From assembly GCA_943359425.1 (NCBI GenBank), contig CALRHN010000018.1, forward strand, positions 1 through 8,860: DNA of 8,860 bases, in the 5' to 3' direction. Positions 1 through 6,820 of this stretch are shown piece by piece. Made by a program: the position numbers and the translations under genes. Source of the DNA: Candidatus Nomurabacteria bacterium. Its GTDB lineage: Bacteria > Patescibacteriota > Minisyncoccia > Phycocordibacterales > UBA9973. The first letter of the stretch is position 1. Every line of letters begins with the position of its first letter. The notes below the pieces were generated by a model. That model was not told where the DNA came from. It was given only the letters and a program-made list of their open reading frames with translations, and did no database searches.

Positions 1-128
1 AGGAGTGTTCCTTTGACGTAGAAAAAATAGGGGAGGGCAAGAACCTTTTTGAATCGTACGAGCTCGAGAATGGCGTAGAGCGAGAGCAATGCAATAGGAA
101 AATGCACGACAATGGGGTGAATATTCAT
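1..128 (-). CDS. N-terminal part of a DUF2231-like small membrane protein (cut by window start)
   Basis: Reading the minus strand from the ATG at 128 gives 42 open codons running off the window. The protein begins MNIHPIVVHFPIALL and continues through a hydrophobic stretch to about residue 24, then a short basic segment (RFKK) and a second hydrophobic stretch containing LPYFFYVKG. The HPIVVHFPIALL block at the very N-terminus is the hallmark I know from DUF2231-type predicted membrane proteins, where a His-Pro/His-Phe-Pro motif starts the first transmembrane helix. The function of that family is not established; some members sit beside heme or redox proteins. No Shine-Dalgarno precedes the ATG, and an extended -10 box lies 7 nt upstream, which fixes this start. 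It is divergent from the gene at 284. The C-terminal part is outside the window, so family assignment rests on about 40 residues. Confidence 0.72.
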   Translation of the reverse strand, partial: MNIHPIVVHFPIALLSLYAILELVRFKKVLALPYFFYVKGTL

Positions 129-135
129 GGAATGG

Positions 136-144
136 AGTATACCA
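136..144 (-). promoter_or_regulatory. Extended -10 promoter for the leftward DUF2231-like gene
   Basis: On the minus strand the sequence reads TGG-TATACT and, 7 nt later, the ATG at 128. TGn directly before a TATAAT-like hexamer is the extended -10 arrangement, which needs little -35 contact; no good -35 is seen at 16-18 nt. The expected transcription start falls on or next to the A of the ATG, so the mRNA would be leaderless. Inferred from sequence only. Confidence 0.5.
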
Positions 145-166
145 TGAGAACAAGCCGAATACCCTC

Positions 167-195
167 AATCCAGAGAGGTCGGTCCTCTATGGATT
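167..195. repeat. Imperfect inverted repeat between divergent promoters (possible operator or hairpin)
   Basis: Arms 167-178 (AATCCAGAGAGG) and 184-195 (CCTCTATGGATT) are complementary over 12 bp with a single G/A mismatch, around a 5-nt centre (TCGGT). No T-run follows on either strand, so it does not look like a terminator. It lies between the leftward -10 box at 136-144 and the TTGACA at 195-200, whose first base it overlaps. That is a usual place for an operator serving two divergent genes. No binding protein is recognisable from the sequence. Confidence 0.5.
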
Positions 196-223
196 TGACA
201 GATGATAGTTAATATGGCATCTT
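195..223 (+). promoter_or_regulatory. Weak candidate promoter for the hypothetical gene at 284
   Basis: A perfect consensus -35 (TTGACA, 195-200) is followed after 17 nt by CATCTT (218-223), which keeps only the A at position 2 and the T at positions 3 and 6 of TATAAT. It is preceded by TGG at 215-217, an extended -10 element. Transcription would start near 230 and give a leader of about 54 nt containing a pyrimidine tract (250-261) and no Shine-Dalgarno. The poor -10 makes this a tentative call. Confidence 0.3.
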
Positions 224-283
224 TTACTTTGAAATCGTTAACCAGACGATTTTTTTCTTTTCAAATAAAAACAACTGTCAAAC

Positions 284-940
284 ATGGCAAAAGACGGAAA
301 AAATTCTGTCCGCGACGGTAAATTAACCGATGAACAGATAGGCAAGCTCGATCGCCGAAAATATGAGCTTATTCGCAGAATCAATGAGAAAACCATTGAC
401 TACGATGAAACGAGTGAATTGCTGCAAGCCCTTGTCGAAGGCAAGCACAATAAATCGTTTATTAATGTGCTTCGTGGCACTCACAAAATCGTCGCAATCG
501 AGCAGAAGGTCGATTGCAGTGGTGACCCACGTGCTCCGGAAGGATGGCAAGTGGAAAAGCACGACAGGAGCACTAAGGTGGTGTTTTTGGAAAAACGTGC
601 TGATGGAGAACTCTACATCAATGGCAAAAAGGTTCTTCGCTATCTTTCCAAAAAGCAAATCAACGGAAAGAGTCTTGTTGGAACTGAACTCCGCGAAGAA
701 TTGTCAGGCAAGAAAGTCCTCAATGCAATTATTCTGGATTACTTACTGGCACACCCCGAACTCATTCCTGAAGAATGGAAAAAAGGAGGTACCTTCTTCT
801 GGGGAACCATTTACCGCAACTTGAGTGACAACCTCTGCGTTCGTTACCTCGACTGGGATGGTACGGAGTGGGACTGGAACGACTATTGGCTTGTCAATCC
901 CTTCGACGACGACGAACAGGCCGCAGTTCTCGAAAGTTAG
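284..940 (+). CDS. Hypothetical protein with Trp-rich C-terminus; possible DGR-type variable protein of a CPR family
   Basis: The 218-residue soluble protein has no signal peptide or membrane segment. Residues about 15-55 are charged and predicted helical (KYELIRRINEKTIDYDETSE, then LLQALVEGK). A middle region follows with DGELYINGKKVLRYL. The C-terminal third contains LIPEEWKKGG, then FFWGTIYRN (171-179) and a tail with W191, W196, W198 and W202 interspersed with Asp, Asn and Tyr, ending in DDDEQAAVLES. From memory, many CPR genomes encode proteins with this layout (helical LQ..EGK segment, IPE.WK, FFWGTIYR, W.W...WL, AAVL end). Their tails vary mostly at AAC-derived codons, as in the variable regions of diversity-generating retroelements. 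Here the tail codons are largely GAC/AAC/TAT, which fits, but no reverse transcriptase or template repeat is in the window. The ATG at 284 is nearly forced by an in-frame TAA at 266. Base composition looks more A/T-rich than the purine genes. Existence is confident; function is unknown. Confidence 0.8.
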   Translation: MAKDGKNSVRDGKLTDEQIGKLDRRKYELIRRINEKTIDYDETSELLQALVEGKHNKSFINVLRGTHKIVAIEQKVDCSGDPRAPEGWQVEKHDRSTKVVFLEKRADGELYINGKKVLRYLSKKQINGKSLVGTELREELSGKKVLNAIILDYLLAHPELIPEEWKKGGTFFWGTIYRNLSDNLCVRYLDWDGTEWDWNDYWLVNPFDDDEQAAVLES

Positions 941-972
941 CGTATTGGCAGTTTCAAAGATTGGATTAATTG

Positions 973-1005
973 CTACCTCTGTACAAAATACAGAGGTAGT
1001 TTTTT
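973..1005 (+). terminator. Intrinsic terminator after the hypothetical gene
   Basis: A perfect 11-bp stem (CTACCTCTGTA at 973-983 pairing with TACAGAGGTAG at 989-999) with a CAAAA loop is followed at once by six T residues (1000-1005). It starts 32 nt after the TAG of the upstream gene. It separates that gene from the purine operon, so guaB needs its own promoter. No comparable T-run exists on the other side, so it acts rightward only. Confidence 0.93.
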
Positions 1006-1051
1006 ATATTATAGTGGAATTATTACAGCCATGAATCACGTCAAATATGGC

Positions 1052-1080
1052 TTGATGAGAAAGCGAAAATCCTGTATAGT
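1052..1080 (+). promoter_or_regulatory. Promoter of the guaB-purALQF operon, likely giving a leaderless guaB mRNA
   Basis: TTGATG (1052-1057) and TATAGT (1075-1080) are separated by exactly 17 nt, five of six matches to each sigma70-type consensus. Only 6 nt (GGGGCT) separate the -10 from the A of the guaB ATG at 1087, so the expected start site coincides with the start codon. A 6-bp dyad, AGCCAT (1027-1032) and ATGGCT (1047-1052), touches the -35 and could be an operator, but six pairs with a 14-nt spacer is weak. It does not match the PurR boxes I know from E. coli or Bacillus. Confidence 0.72.
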
Positions 1081-1086
1081 GGGGCT

Positions 1087-2547
1087 ATGAAAAAGCCAGA
1101 ACACGCTTTTAACGAAGCTTTGACGTTCGATGACGTCCTTCTGGTGCCTCGGTATAGCGAAGTCCTTCCGCGCGAAGTCGACACGAAAACGCTTCTCACG
1201 AAGAAGATCTCTCTCAACGTTCCGCTCGTTTCTGCGGCCATGGATACGGTCACCGAATACGAACTCGCCATCGCCATGGCGCGCGAAGGCGGTATCGGCT
1301 TCATACACAAGAATATGCCGCTCGAAGAACAGATTCGTCAGGTCCGCAAAGTGAAGCGCTCGGAGTCCGGACTCATTCTTGATCCGATAACACTCCCTTC
1401 GACCGCTCTCGTCGGCGAGGCCATGCGTCTCATGAAGGAGAATTCCATAAACGGCATTCCGATCGTGAACGGCAAAAAACTTGTCGGTATTCTCACGCAC
1501 CGCGACGTGCGTCTCCCGCATCTCTCGAAGAAATCCGTCACCGAGATCATGACGAAAGACGTTATCACCGCGCCTGAAGGAACTGATCTGAAAAAAGCTG
1601 AAGCGATTCTCGAAGCGCACAAGATCGAAAAGCTTCCTATCATCAATAAAAAGGGCGAACTCATCGGTCTCATCACGTATCGCGATATATTGAAGATCAA
1701 GCGCTATCCAAATGCATCGAAAGACAAGATTGGCCGTCTCCTCGTCGGTGCCGCAGTCGGCGTGACTGCCGATATGCTCGAGCGCATCGGAGCGCTTGCC
1801 GATGCCGACGTCGATGTCGTCTGTATCGACACGGCGCATGGACATTCGCGAGGCGTTATCGAAGCGGTGAAGCGCGCGAAGAAAGCGTACAAGAATCTCC
1901 AAATCGTTGCGGGAAATATTGCAACGGAAGAAGGCGCGAAGGCTCTCATCGCCGCCGGCGTCGATGCCGTCAAAGTCGGCGTCGGTCCCGGATCGATCTG
2001 CACGACGCGCGTCGTTGCCGGTATCGGCATGCCACAACTCGAAGCCATCATGCGCGCCTCTCGTGCGTGCAAAAAAGCAGGCGTTCCGCTCATTGCTGAC
2101 GGCGGTATTCGCTATTCGGGCGATGTGGTGAAAGCTCTCGCCGCAGGCGCGGACACGATCATGGCAGGTTCGATATTTGCCGGAGTGAAAGAAGCTCCGG
2201 GCGAGACCATACTGCTCGACGGACGCAAATTCAAATCATATCGCGGTATGGGATCTCTCGAAGCCATGCAGCAGGGATCGAAAGATCGTTATTTCCAAGA
2301 TGCGGAAGATGATGTGAAGAAGCTCGTTCCCGAAGGAATCGTCGGACGTGTCCCGTACAAGGGCACGCTCGCCGAGATCATGACGCAATTCGTCGGCGGC
2401 ATCCGTGCAGGTATGGGATATATCGGCGCATCGACAATAGCGAAGATGCGAAGCGCTGAATTCGTCCGCATCACGTCTGCCGGCAAAGACGAAAGCCATC
2501 CGCACGACATTACGATTACGCGGGAGGCGCCGAATTATAGTAAATAA
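1087..2547 (+). CDS. guaB: Inosine-5'-monophosphate dehydrogenase
   Basis: Cytosolic enzyme oxidising IMP to XMP with NAD+, the first committed step to GMP. The 486-residue length matches the usual bacterial form. The N-terminus carries LTFDDVLLVP and VSAAMDTVTE. Two CBS domains occupy roughly residues 95-205 and are flanked by the TIM-barrel catalytic domain. GPGSICTTR places the catalytic Cys at residue 305, forming the covalent IMP intermediate. ADGGIRYSGD and the phosphate-binding region follow. The mobile flap has the catalytic Arg-Tyr pair (R401, in KDRYFQ). The C-terminus ends with the conserved AG..ESHPHD motif. All key residues are present, so it should be active and allosterically tunable through its CBS pair. 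There is no Shine-Dalgarno; the start is set by the promoter 6 nt upstream and by alignment of the N-terminus with the family. It is the first gene of the purine operon, with purA 14 nt downstream. Confidence 0.98.
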   Translation: MKKPEHAFNEALTFDDVLLVPRYSEVLPREVDTKTLLTKKISLNVPLVSAAMDTVTEYELAIAMAREGGIGFIHKNMPLEEQIRQVRKVKRSESGLILDPITLPSTALVGEAMRLMKENSINGIPIVNGKKLVGILTHRDVRLPHLSKKSVTEIMTKDVITAPEGTDLKKAEAILEAHKIEKLPIINKKGELIGLITYRDILKIKRYPNASKDKIGRLLVGAAVGVTADMLERIGALADADVDVVCIDTAHGHSRGVIEAVKRAKKAYKNLQIVAGNIATEEGAKALIAAGVDAVKVGVGPGSICTTRVVAGIGMPQLEAIMRASRACKKAGVPLIADGGIRYSGDVVKALAAGADTIMAGSIFAGVKEAPGETILLDGRKFKSYRGMGSLEAMQQGSKDRYFQDAEDDVKKLVPEGIVGRVPYKGTLAEIMTQFVGGIRAGMGYIGASTIAKMRSAEFVRITSAGKDESHPHDITITREAPNYSK

Positions 2548-2561
2548 GTATTTAATTTTTT

Positions 2562-3836
2562 ATGATTGATGTATTACTTGGTCTTCAGTGGGGGGACGAG
2601 GGCAAGGGAAAGATTGCCGATTATTTTACGCGCCATTATGATATCGTCTTCCGTTGGCAGGGCGGGGCGAATGCGGGGCATACTATATATATAGACGGCA
2701 AGCCGCTCGCCCTGCATCACATTCCTTCGGGCATTTTCAATCCGAAGGCCATGAATATCATTGGCAATCTGTGCGTTGTGAATCCGCCATCGCTCATGCG
2801 CGAACTCGCGGGATTGAAGAAAGCCGTTCCTGACGCGGCGAAACGTCTCCTCATCGGCGAGCGCACGAGTATGCTCATTCCGACGCACAAGCTTCTCGAC
2901 GCCCTCGAAGAATATCAGAAAGGCAAGAACAAGGTCGGCTCCACGCTCCAAGGCATCACGCCCTGCTATCGAGACCTCGTCGGACGCGTCGGACTGCGCA
3001 TGGCCCTCATCCGCGAATCCTATTTCAAGAAAGAATACGCCCGCCTCTCGGGTATCCATATCGCAACTTTGCGGAAGACTCCGTTCGGGCGCAAACTTTT
3101 GCGCGGACTGCCTGCGCTCGAGAAAGAATTCTTCGCTTCAATAACGCAGATCAAGAATAAACTGCAGATCGTGAGCGCCGAACATTATCTGCGCGAAGCC
3201 CTCGCGCGCGGCAAGCATATTCTTGCCGAAGGCGCGCAGGGAACGATGCTCGACCTCGTCTACGGAAGTTATCCGAATGTCACGTCATCGCACACCGTTG
3301 CCGGAAGCATGTTTGTCGGCGGCGGCGTTCCTCCGCAATCTCTCGGTCGTGTCTACGGAGTATTCAAAGCGTACGTAACGAAAGTCGGCAGCGGTCCGTT
3401 CCCAACAAAACTCGATAATGAAATCGGCGAGCGTATTCGCCAAGAAGGCCGCGAATTCGGCGCAACGACGGGACGTCCGCGCGATTGCGGATGGCTCGAC
3501 CTCGTCGCTCTCAAAGAAGCGTGCGCCCTCGACGGCGTGACGAATCTCGTCATGACGAAGGCCGACATCCTCTCCAATTTCAAAGAAGTCAAAGTCGCCA
3601 TCGGCTACAAGAGAGGGGGCAAGATGGTAAAGACATTTCCGCTCTCTCTCGCCGGCATTGAACCGGTCTATGCCACATTCAAAGGCTGGAACGGAGATAT
3701 TTCTAAAATAAAGACCTACGGCAAACTGCCGAAACCCCTGCGCGACTATATAGCTTTTATCGAGAAGTACGTCGGCGTGCCTGTCTCGCATATTGCGACC
3801 GGCCCTGAACGTTCACAACTTATCGTCCGAAAATAA
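2562..3836 (+). CDS. purA: Adenylosuccinate synthetase
   Basis: Cytosolic enzyme that uses GTP to join IMP and aspartate into adenylosuccinate, the first step from IMP to AMP. The 424 residues are the normal family length. The N-terminus MIDVLLGLQWGDEGKGK holds the GTP-binding loop with the catalytic Asp at residue 12. GGANAGHT provides the catalytic His at residue 40. Further family motifs are EGAQGTMLD, TVAGSMFVGGGVPP, KVGSGPFPT, the Asp/IMP-binding loop FGATTGRPRDCGWLD, and NLVMTKADIL. The C-terminal HIATGPERSQLI is also typical. The loop carries Asp after the second conserved Arg where many homologues have Arg (RPRR); the two functional Arg of that loop are kept. The start lacks a Shine-Dalgarno and follows a T-rich stretch. 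It pairs with guaB as the two competing IMP branch points, encoded side by side, with purL 4 nt downstream. Confidence 0.98.
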   Translation: MIDVLLGLQWGDEGKGKIADYFTRHYDIVFRWQGGANAGHTIYIDGKPLALHHIPSGIFNPKAMNIIGNLCVVNPPSLMRELAGLKKAVPDAAKRLLIGERTSMLIPTHKLLDALEEYQKGKNKVGSTLQGITPCYRDLVGRVGLRMALIRESYFKKEYARLSGIHIATLRKTPFGRKLLRGLPALEKEFFASITQIKNKLQIVSAEHYLREALARGKHILAEGAQGTMLDLVYGSYPNVTSSHTVAGSMFVGGGVPPQSLGRVYGVFKAYVTKVGSGPFPTKLDNEIGERIRQEGREFGATTGRPRDCGWLDLVALKEACALDGVTNLVMTKADILSNFKEVKVAIGYKRGGKMVKTFPLSLAGIEPVYATFKGWNGDISKIKTYGKLPKPLRDYIAFIEKYVGVPVSHIATGPERSQLIVRK

Positions 3837-3840
3837 TATT

Positions 3841-6819
3841 ATGCGCGCCCGTATCGACATCATTCCTACAATCGAAGATGCCCGCGCTCTCGTAAAGAAA
3901 AAGCAATTTTCTGCTCTTGATATCTCGGGACGAGTCGAGAGCGTTTTTGTCTATGATTCATATGTGATTGATGGGCGGTTTTCGAAGGCCGAACTCGTGC
4001 GTATCGCTCGGGCACTGACGAATCCGCTCATCGAAGAAGCGTATATCAATACGACTGTGCAAGGGCCGCGTTTTTCATATGCGATCGAGATCGGATTCCT
4101 CCCCGGTGTCACGGATAACGTGGCGACAACGGTGCAGGGAACTATCGAAGATACGCTGAAGAAGAAATTTTCTGCGAAAGATGCCGTCTATACGTCGCGC
4201 GTATATCTCATTTCGGGAAAAGTTTCTCCGAGTGACGTGAAAGTCATTGCGGATTCTCTCTACAACGCTCTCATCGAGCGCGCACATATAAAAACATATA
4301 AGGCATACATACAGGAAGGCGGCATGGGCAAAGAAAGCGCTGAAGTCAGATTGCCCAAGAAGAAAGCGGTCACTGCCATTGATCTTGCTGTTTCAGACAG
4401 CGCGCTCGTAGAACTCGGTAGCAAGGGCATTCGCGATTCCGACGGAACGTTCCGCGGGCCGCTCTCCCTCGACTTGCTCTCACTGCAAGCGATCCGGAAA
4501 TATTTCACCGACATCGGCCGCAAGCCGAACGACATCGAACTCGAAACCATTGCCCAGACGTGGAGCGAACATTGCAAGCATACGATATTCGCAAGTGAGA
4601 TCGATGAGGTAAAGGACGGCATCTACAAGACGTACATCCGTGCCGCAACGGAGCGCATCCGCAAGGAAAAAGGCAAGAATGATTTCTGCGTTTCCGTTTT
4701 CACCGACAATGCAGGTGCGATAGCATTCGATGAGAATTATCTCGTCACGCATAAAGTTGAAACGCATAATTCTCCGTCAGCGCTCGATCCATACGGCGGA
4801 GCGATCACGGGAATCGTCGGTGTGAACCGCGATGCCATGGGATTCGGTCTCGGCGCAAAGCCGGTCGCGAATGTCTACGGATTCTGCGTGGGCAATCCGA
4901 CCGATACGCGTCCGCTCTTCCGCGATTCAAAAATGACGCAGAAAATGATCCTGCCCAAACGCATTCTCGAAGGCGTTGTTGCCGGCGTGAATTCCGGCGG
5001 TAACTGCTCGGGTATTCCGACAGTGCAGGGATTCGTGAACTTTGACGATTCATATCGCGGCAAGCCGCTCGTCTTCGCCGGAACGATCGGACTCATTCCG
5101 CGCAAGATCCGTGGCAAGCTTTCGCATGAAAAAAGCGCACGTCCCGGCGACTATATCGTCATGGTCGGGAACAGAGTCGGTCAGGACGGTATCCACGGTG
5201 CGACATTCTCTTCGGCAACGCTTGATACGCATTCGCCCGCGACGGCAGTTCAGATCGGCGATCCGATCACGCAGAAGAAAATGTCCGATGCCATCATCAA
5301 GGAAGCGCGCGGCAGGGGACTCTATACGAGCATCACGGACGACGGTGCGGGCGGACTCTCTTCGTCCGTCGCAGAAATGGCGCGTGAGAGCGGCGGTTGT
5401 CGCGTTAACATCGACACAGTTCCTCTGAAATATCCCAACCTCGAAGCGTGGAAGATATGGATCTCCGAATCGCAGGAGCGCATGACGCTCGCCGTTCCAA
5501 AAGCCAAATGGAAAGAATTCTTTGCTCTCATGAAATCGCGCGATGTCGAAGCGACGGTCATCGGCGAATTCACTTCTTCCGGCAGATGTGTCGTCACCGA
5601 AGGGGGCAAGAATATCATGGACATCAGCCTCGACTTTCTCCATGGCGGATTCCCAAAGCGCAAGCTTGTCACGGAAGAATCGCCTAAGATTTTCTCCGAA
5701 CCGATTCGCGCGAAGCGGAATCTCTCGAAAGATGTCGAGACGATGCTCGCGCGCCCGAACATTGCCTCATTCAAATTCATTTCCGAACAATACGATCACG
5801 AAGTTCAGATGGGATCCGTGCTCAAACCGCTCCAAGGAAGAGGGAAGGTGAATGCCGATGTCGGCGTCTTCCGGCCGGTACTCGATTCGAATAAAGGAGT
5901 GCTCGCGACATCTGCTCTCACCCCGCGCTATTCTCTCGTCGATACGTATGCCATGATCGCTGCGTCTATCGATACCGCTATCCGCCAGGCCGTTGCCGCA
6001 GGCGCCGATCCGGATGCTATCGCCATCCTCGATAACTTCTGCTGGTGCGATTCGAATAATCCGATTCGTCTCGCCGAACTCAAACACGCCGGCGAGGCCT
6101 GCTATGACATTGCTGTCGCATACGGAACTCCTTTCATTTCGGGGAAGGACAGTATGTTCAATGATTTCAAAGGGTACGACGAGAAGGGAAATGCCATTGC
6201 GATCTCTGTTCTGCCGACCGTTCTCGTCTCCGCGATCTCCGTCCTTCCTGATGCGACGAAGGCAGTTTCTCTCGATCTGAAATTTGCAGGCGATCTCGTC
6301 TATATGTTGGGCGAGACGAATGACGAACTTGGCGGATCGGAATATTTCTCAATGCTTGCCCGAAATGCGAAGCACGGCGGGCTTGGTGGCAAGAAAGAAA
6401 TCGTCGGCAATGCCGTTCCGAAAGTCGATACGGAAAAGAATAAGAAATTGTATCGTGCCCTTCACTCTGCGATCAAAGGTGGTCTCGTTGCAACATCGAT
6501 GAGCGTGGGCAAAGGAGGGCTCGCAGTCACTCTCGCCAAAATGGCCATTGCAGGCGGACTCGGCGCTGATATTTCTCTCAAGAGCGATCTTACCGCCGAT
6601 GCAGTTTTGTTCTCCGAGAGCCAAGGGCGTATTGTTGTTGCTGTTGATCCGAAGAAACGCGCTCTATTCGAGAAGAAGATGAAAGGCACCGTATTCCAAT
6701 TGATCGGTAATGTTACAAAAGGTGCGAATTTGAATATGAAAATCAATGGCAAATCCGTGGCGAAAATTTCGATTGTCCAAGCGGAAAAAGCGTATGCATC
6801 GCCATTCAAGAATTATTAA
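3841..6819 (+). CDS. purL: Phosphoribosylformylglycinamidine synthase, synthetase subunit with fused PurS-like N-terminus
   Basis: ATP-dependent conversion of FGAR to FGAM, the fourth step of de novo purine synthesis, using ammonia delivered by PurQ. I take the start at 3841 (4 nt after the purA stop), giving 992 residues. An ATG at 3793 is in frame but lies inside purA, and its extra 16 residues look unrelated. Residues 1-about 155 form two PurS-like repeats. Both end alike (KAELVRIARALTNPLIEEAYI and SDVKVIADSLYNALIERAHI), and the second carries the PurS signature PGV at 88-90. A linker domain follows, then the catalytic halves with TWSEHCKH (H244), VETHNSPSALDPYGG (E307-P312), DDGAGGLSSSVAEMARESGG, and SGKDSM in the second half. 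No glutaminase domain follows. This 950-1000-residue type is intermediate between small PurL plus PurS plus PurQ and the large single-chain enzyme. The second His of the usual HNHP is Ser, as I recall for this subgroup. Confidence 0.95.
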   Translation: MRARIDIIPTIEDARALVKKKQFSALDISGRVESVFVYDSYVIDGRFSKAELVRIARALTNPLIEEAYINTTVQGPRFSYAIEIGFLPGVTDNVATTVQGTIEDTLKKKFSAKDAVYTSRVYLISGKVSPSDVKVIADSLYNALIERAHIKTYKAYIQEGGMGKESAEVRLPKKKAVTAIDLAVSDSALVELGSKGIRDSDGTFRGPLSLDLLSLQAIRKYFTDIGRKPNDIELETIAQTWSEHCKHTIFASEIDEVKDGIYKTYIRAATERIRKEKGKNDFCVSVFTDNAGAIAFDENYLVTHKVETHNSPSALDPYGGAITGIVGVNRDAMGFGLGAKPVANVYGFCVGNPTDTRPLFRDSKMTQKMILPKRILEGVVAGVNSGGNCSGIPTVQGFVNFDDSYRGKPLVFAGTIGLIPRKIRGKLSHEKSARPGDYIVMVGNRVGQDGIHGATFSSATLDTHSPATAVQIGDPITQKKMSDAIIKEARGRGLYTSITDDGAGGLSSSVAEMARESGGCRVNIDTVPLKYPNLEAWKIWISESQERMTLAVPKAKWKEFFALMKSRDVEATVIGEFTSSGRCVVTEGGKNIMDISLDFLHGGFPKRKLVTEESPKIFSEPIRAKRNLSKDVETMLARPNIASFKFISEQYDHEVQMGSVLKPLQGRGKVNADVGVFRPVLDSNKGVLATSALTPRYSLVDTYAMIAASIDTAIRQAVAAGADPDAIAILDNFCWCDSNNPIRLAELKHAGEACYDIAVAYGTPFISGKDSMFNDFKGYDEKGNAIAISVLPTVLVSAISVLPDATKAVSLDLKFAGDLVYMLGETNDELGGSEYFSMLARNAKHGGLGGKKEIVGNAVPKVDTEKNKKLYRALHSAIKGGLVATSMSVGKGGLAVTLAKMAIAGGLGADISLKSDLTADAVLFSESQGRIVVAVDPKKRALFEKKMKGTVFQLIGNVTKGANLNMKINGKSVAKISIVQAEKAYASPFKNY

Positions 6820-6820
6820 T

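Noticed and set aside
1010..1015. TATAGT after the terminator as a second guaB promoter
   Set aside because: A suitable -35 would fall inside the terminator stem and does not match TTGACA. The promoter at 1052-1080 is much better; kept only as support for the low-interest short-frame finding.
1036..2037. A 333-codon open frame on the minus strand opposite guaB, and other long antisense frames under purA and purL
   Set aside because: guaB, purA and purL are unambiguous on the plus strand with every family motif. The antisense frames are Arg/Asp/Phe-rich, resemble no family, and follow from the codon bias of the real genes.
2475..2490. GTCTGCCGGCAAAGAC in guaB, sharing the TGCCGGCAA core of the purQ palindrome
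   Set aside because: It encodes the conserved SAG..ESHPHD segment of IMP dehydrogenase, so no insertion occurred. The arms differ from CCTGCCT/AGGCAGG, so the shared core is probably chance.
2536..2541. TATAGT just before purA as a possible internal promoter
   Set aside because: It is the end of the guaB coding sequence, and no -35-like hexamer lies 16-18 nt upstream.
3793..3840. Upstream in-frame ATG for purL, adding 16 residues and overlapping purA
   Set aside because: The extra residues derive from the purA coding sequence read in another frame and do not resemble a PurL start. The ATG at 3841 gives a natural N-terminus and the same short spacing seen at the other junctions.
6746..6820. 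In-frame ATG upstream of purQ inside purL
   Set aside because: It would add 25 basic residues from the purL C-terminal region. The ATG at 6821 gives a short MKKKTIPRVIVLSGYG start typical of PurQ.
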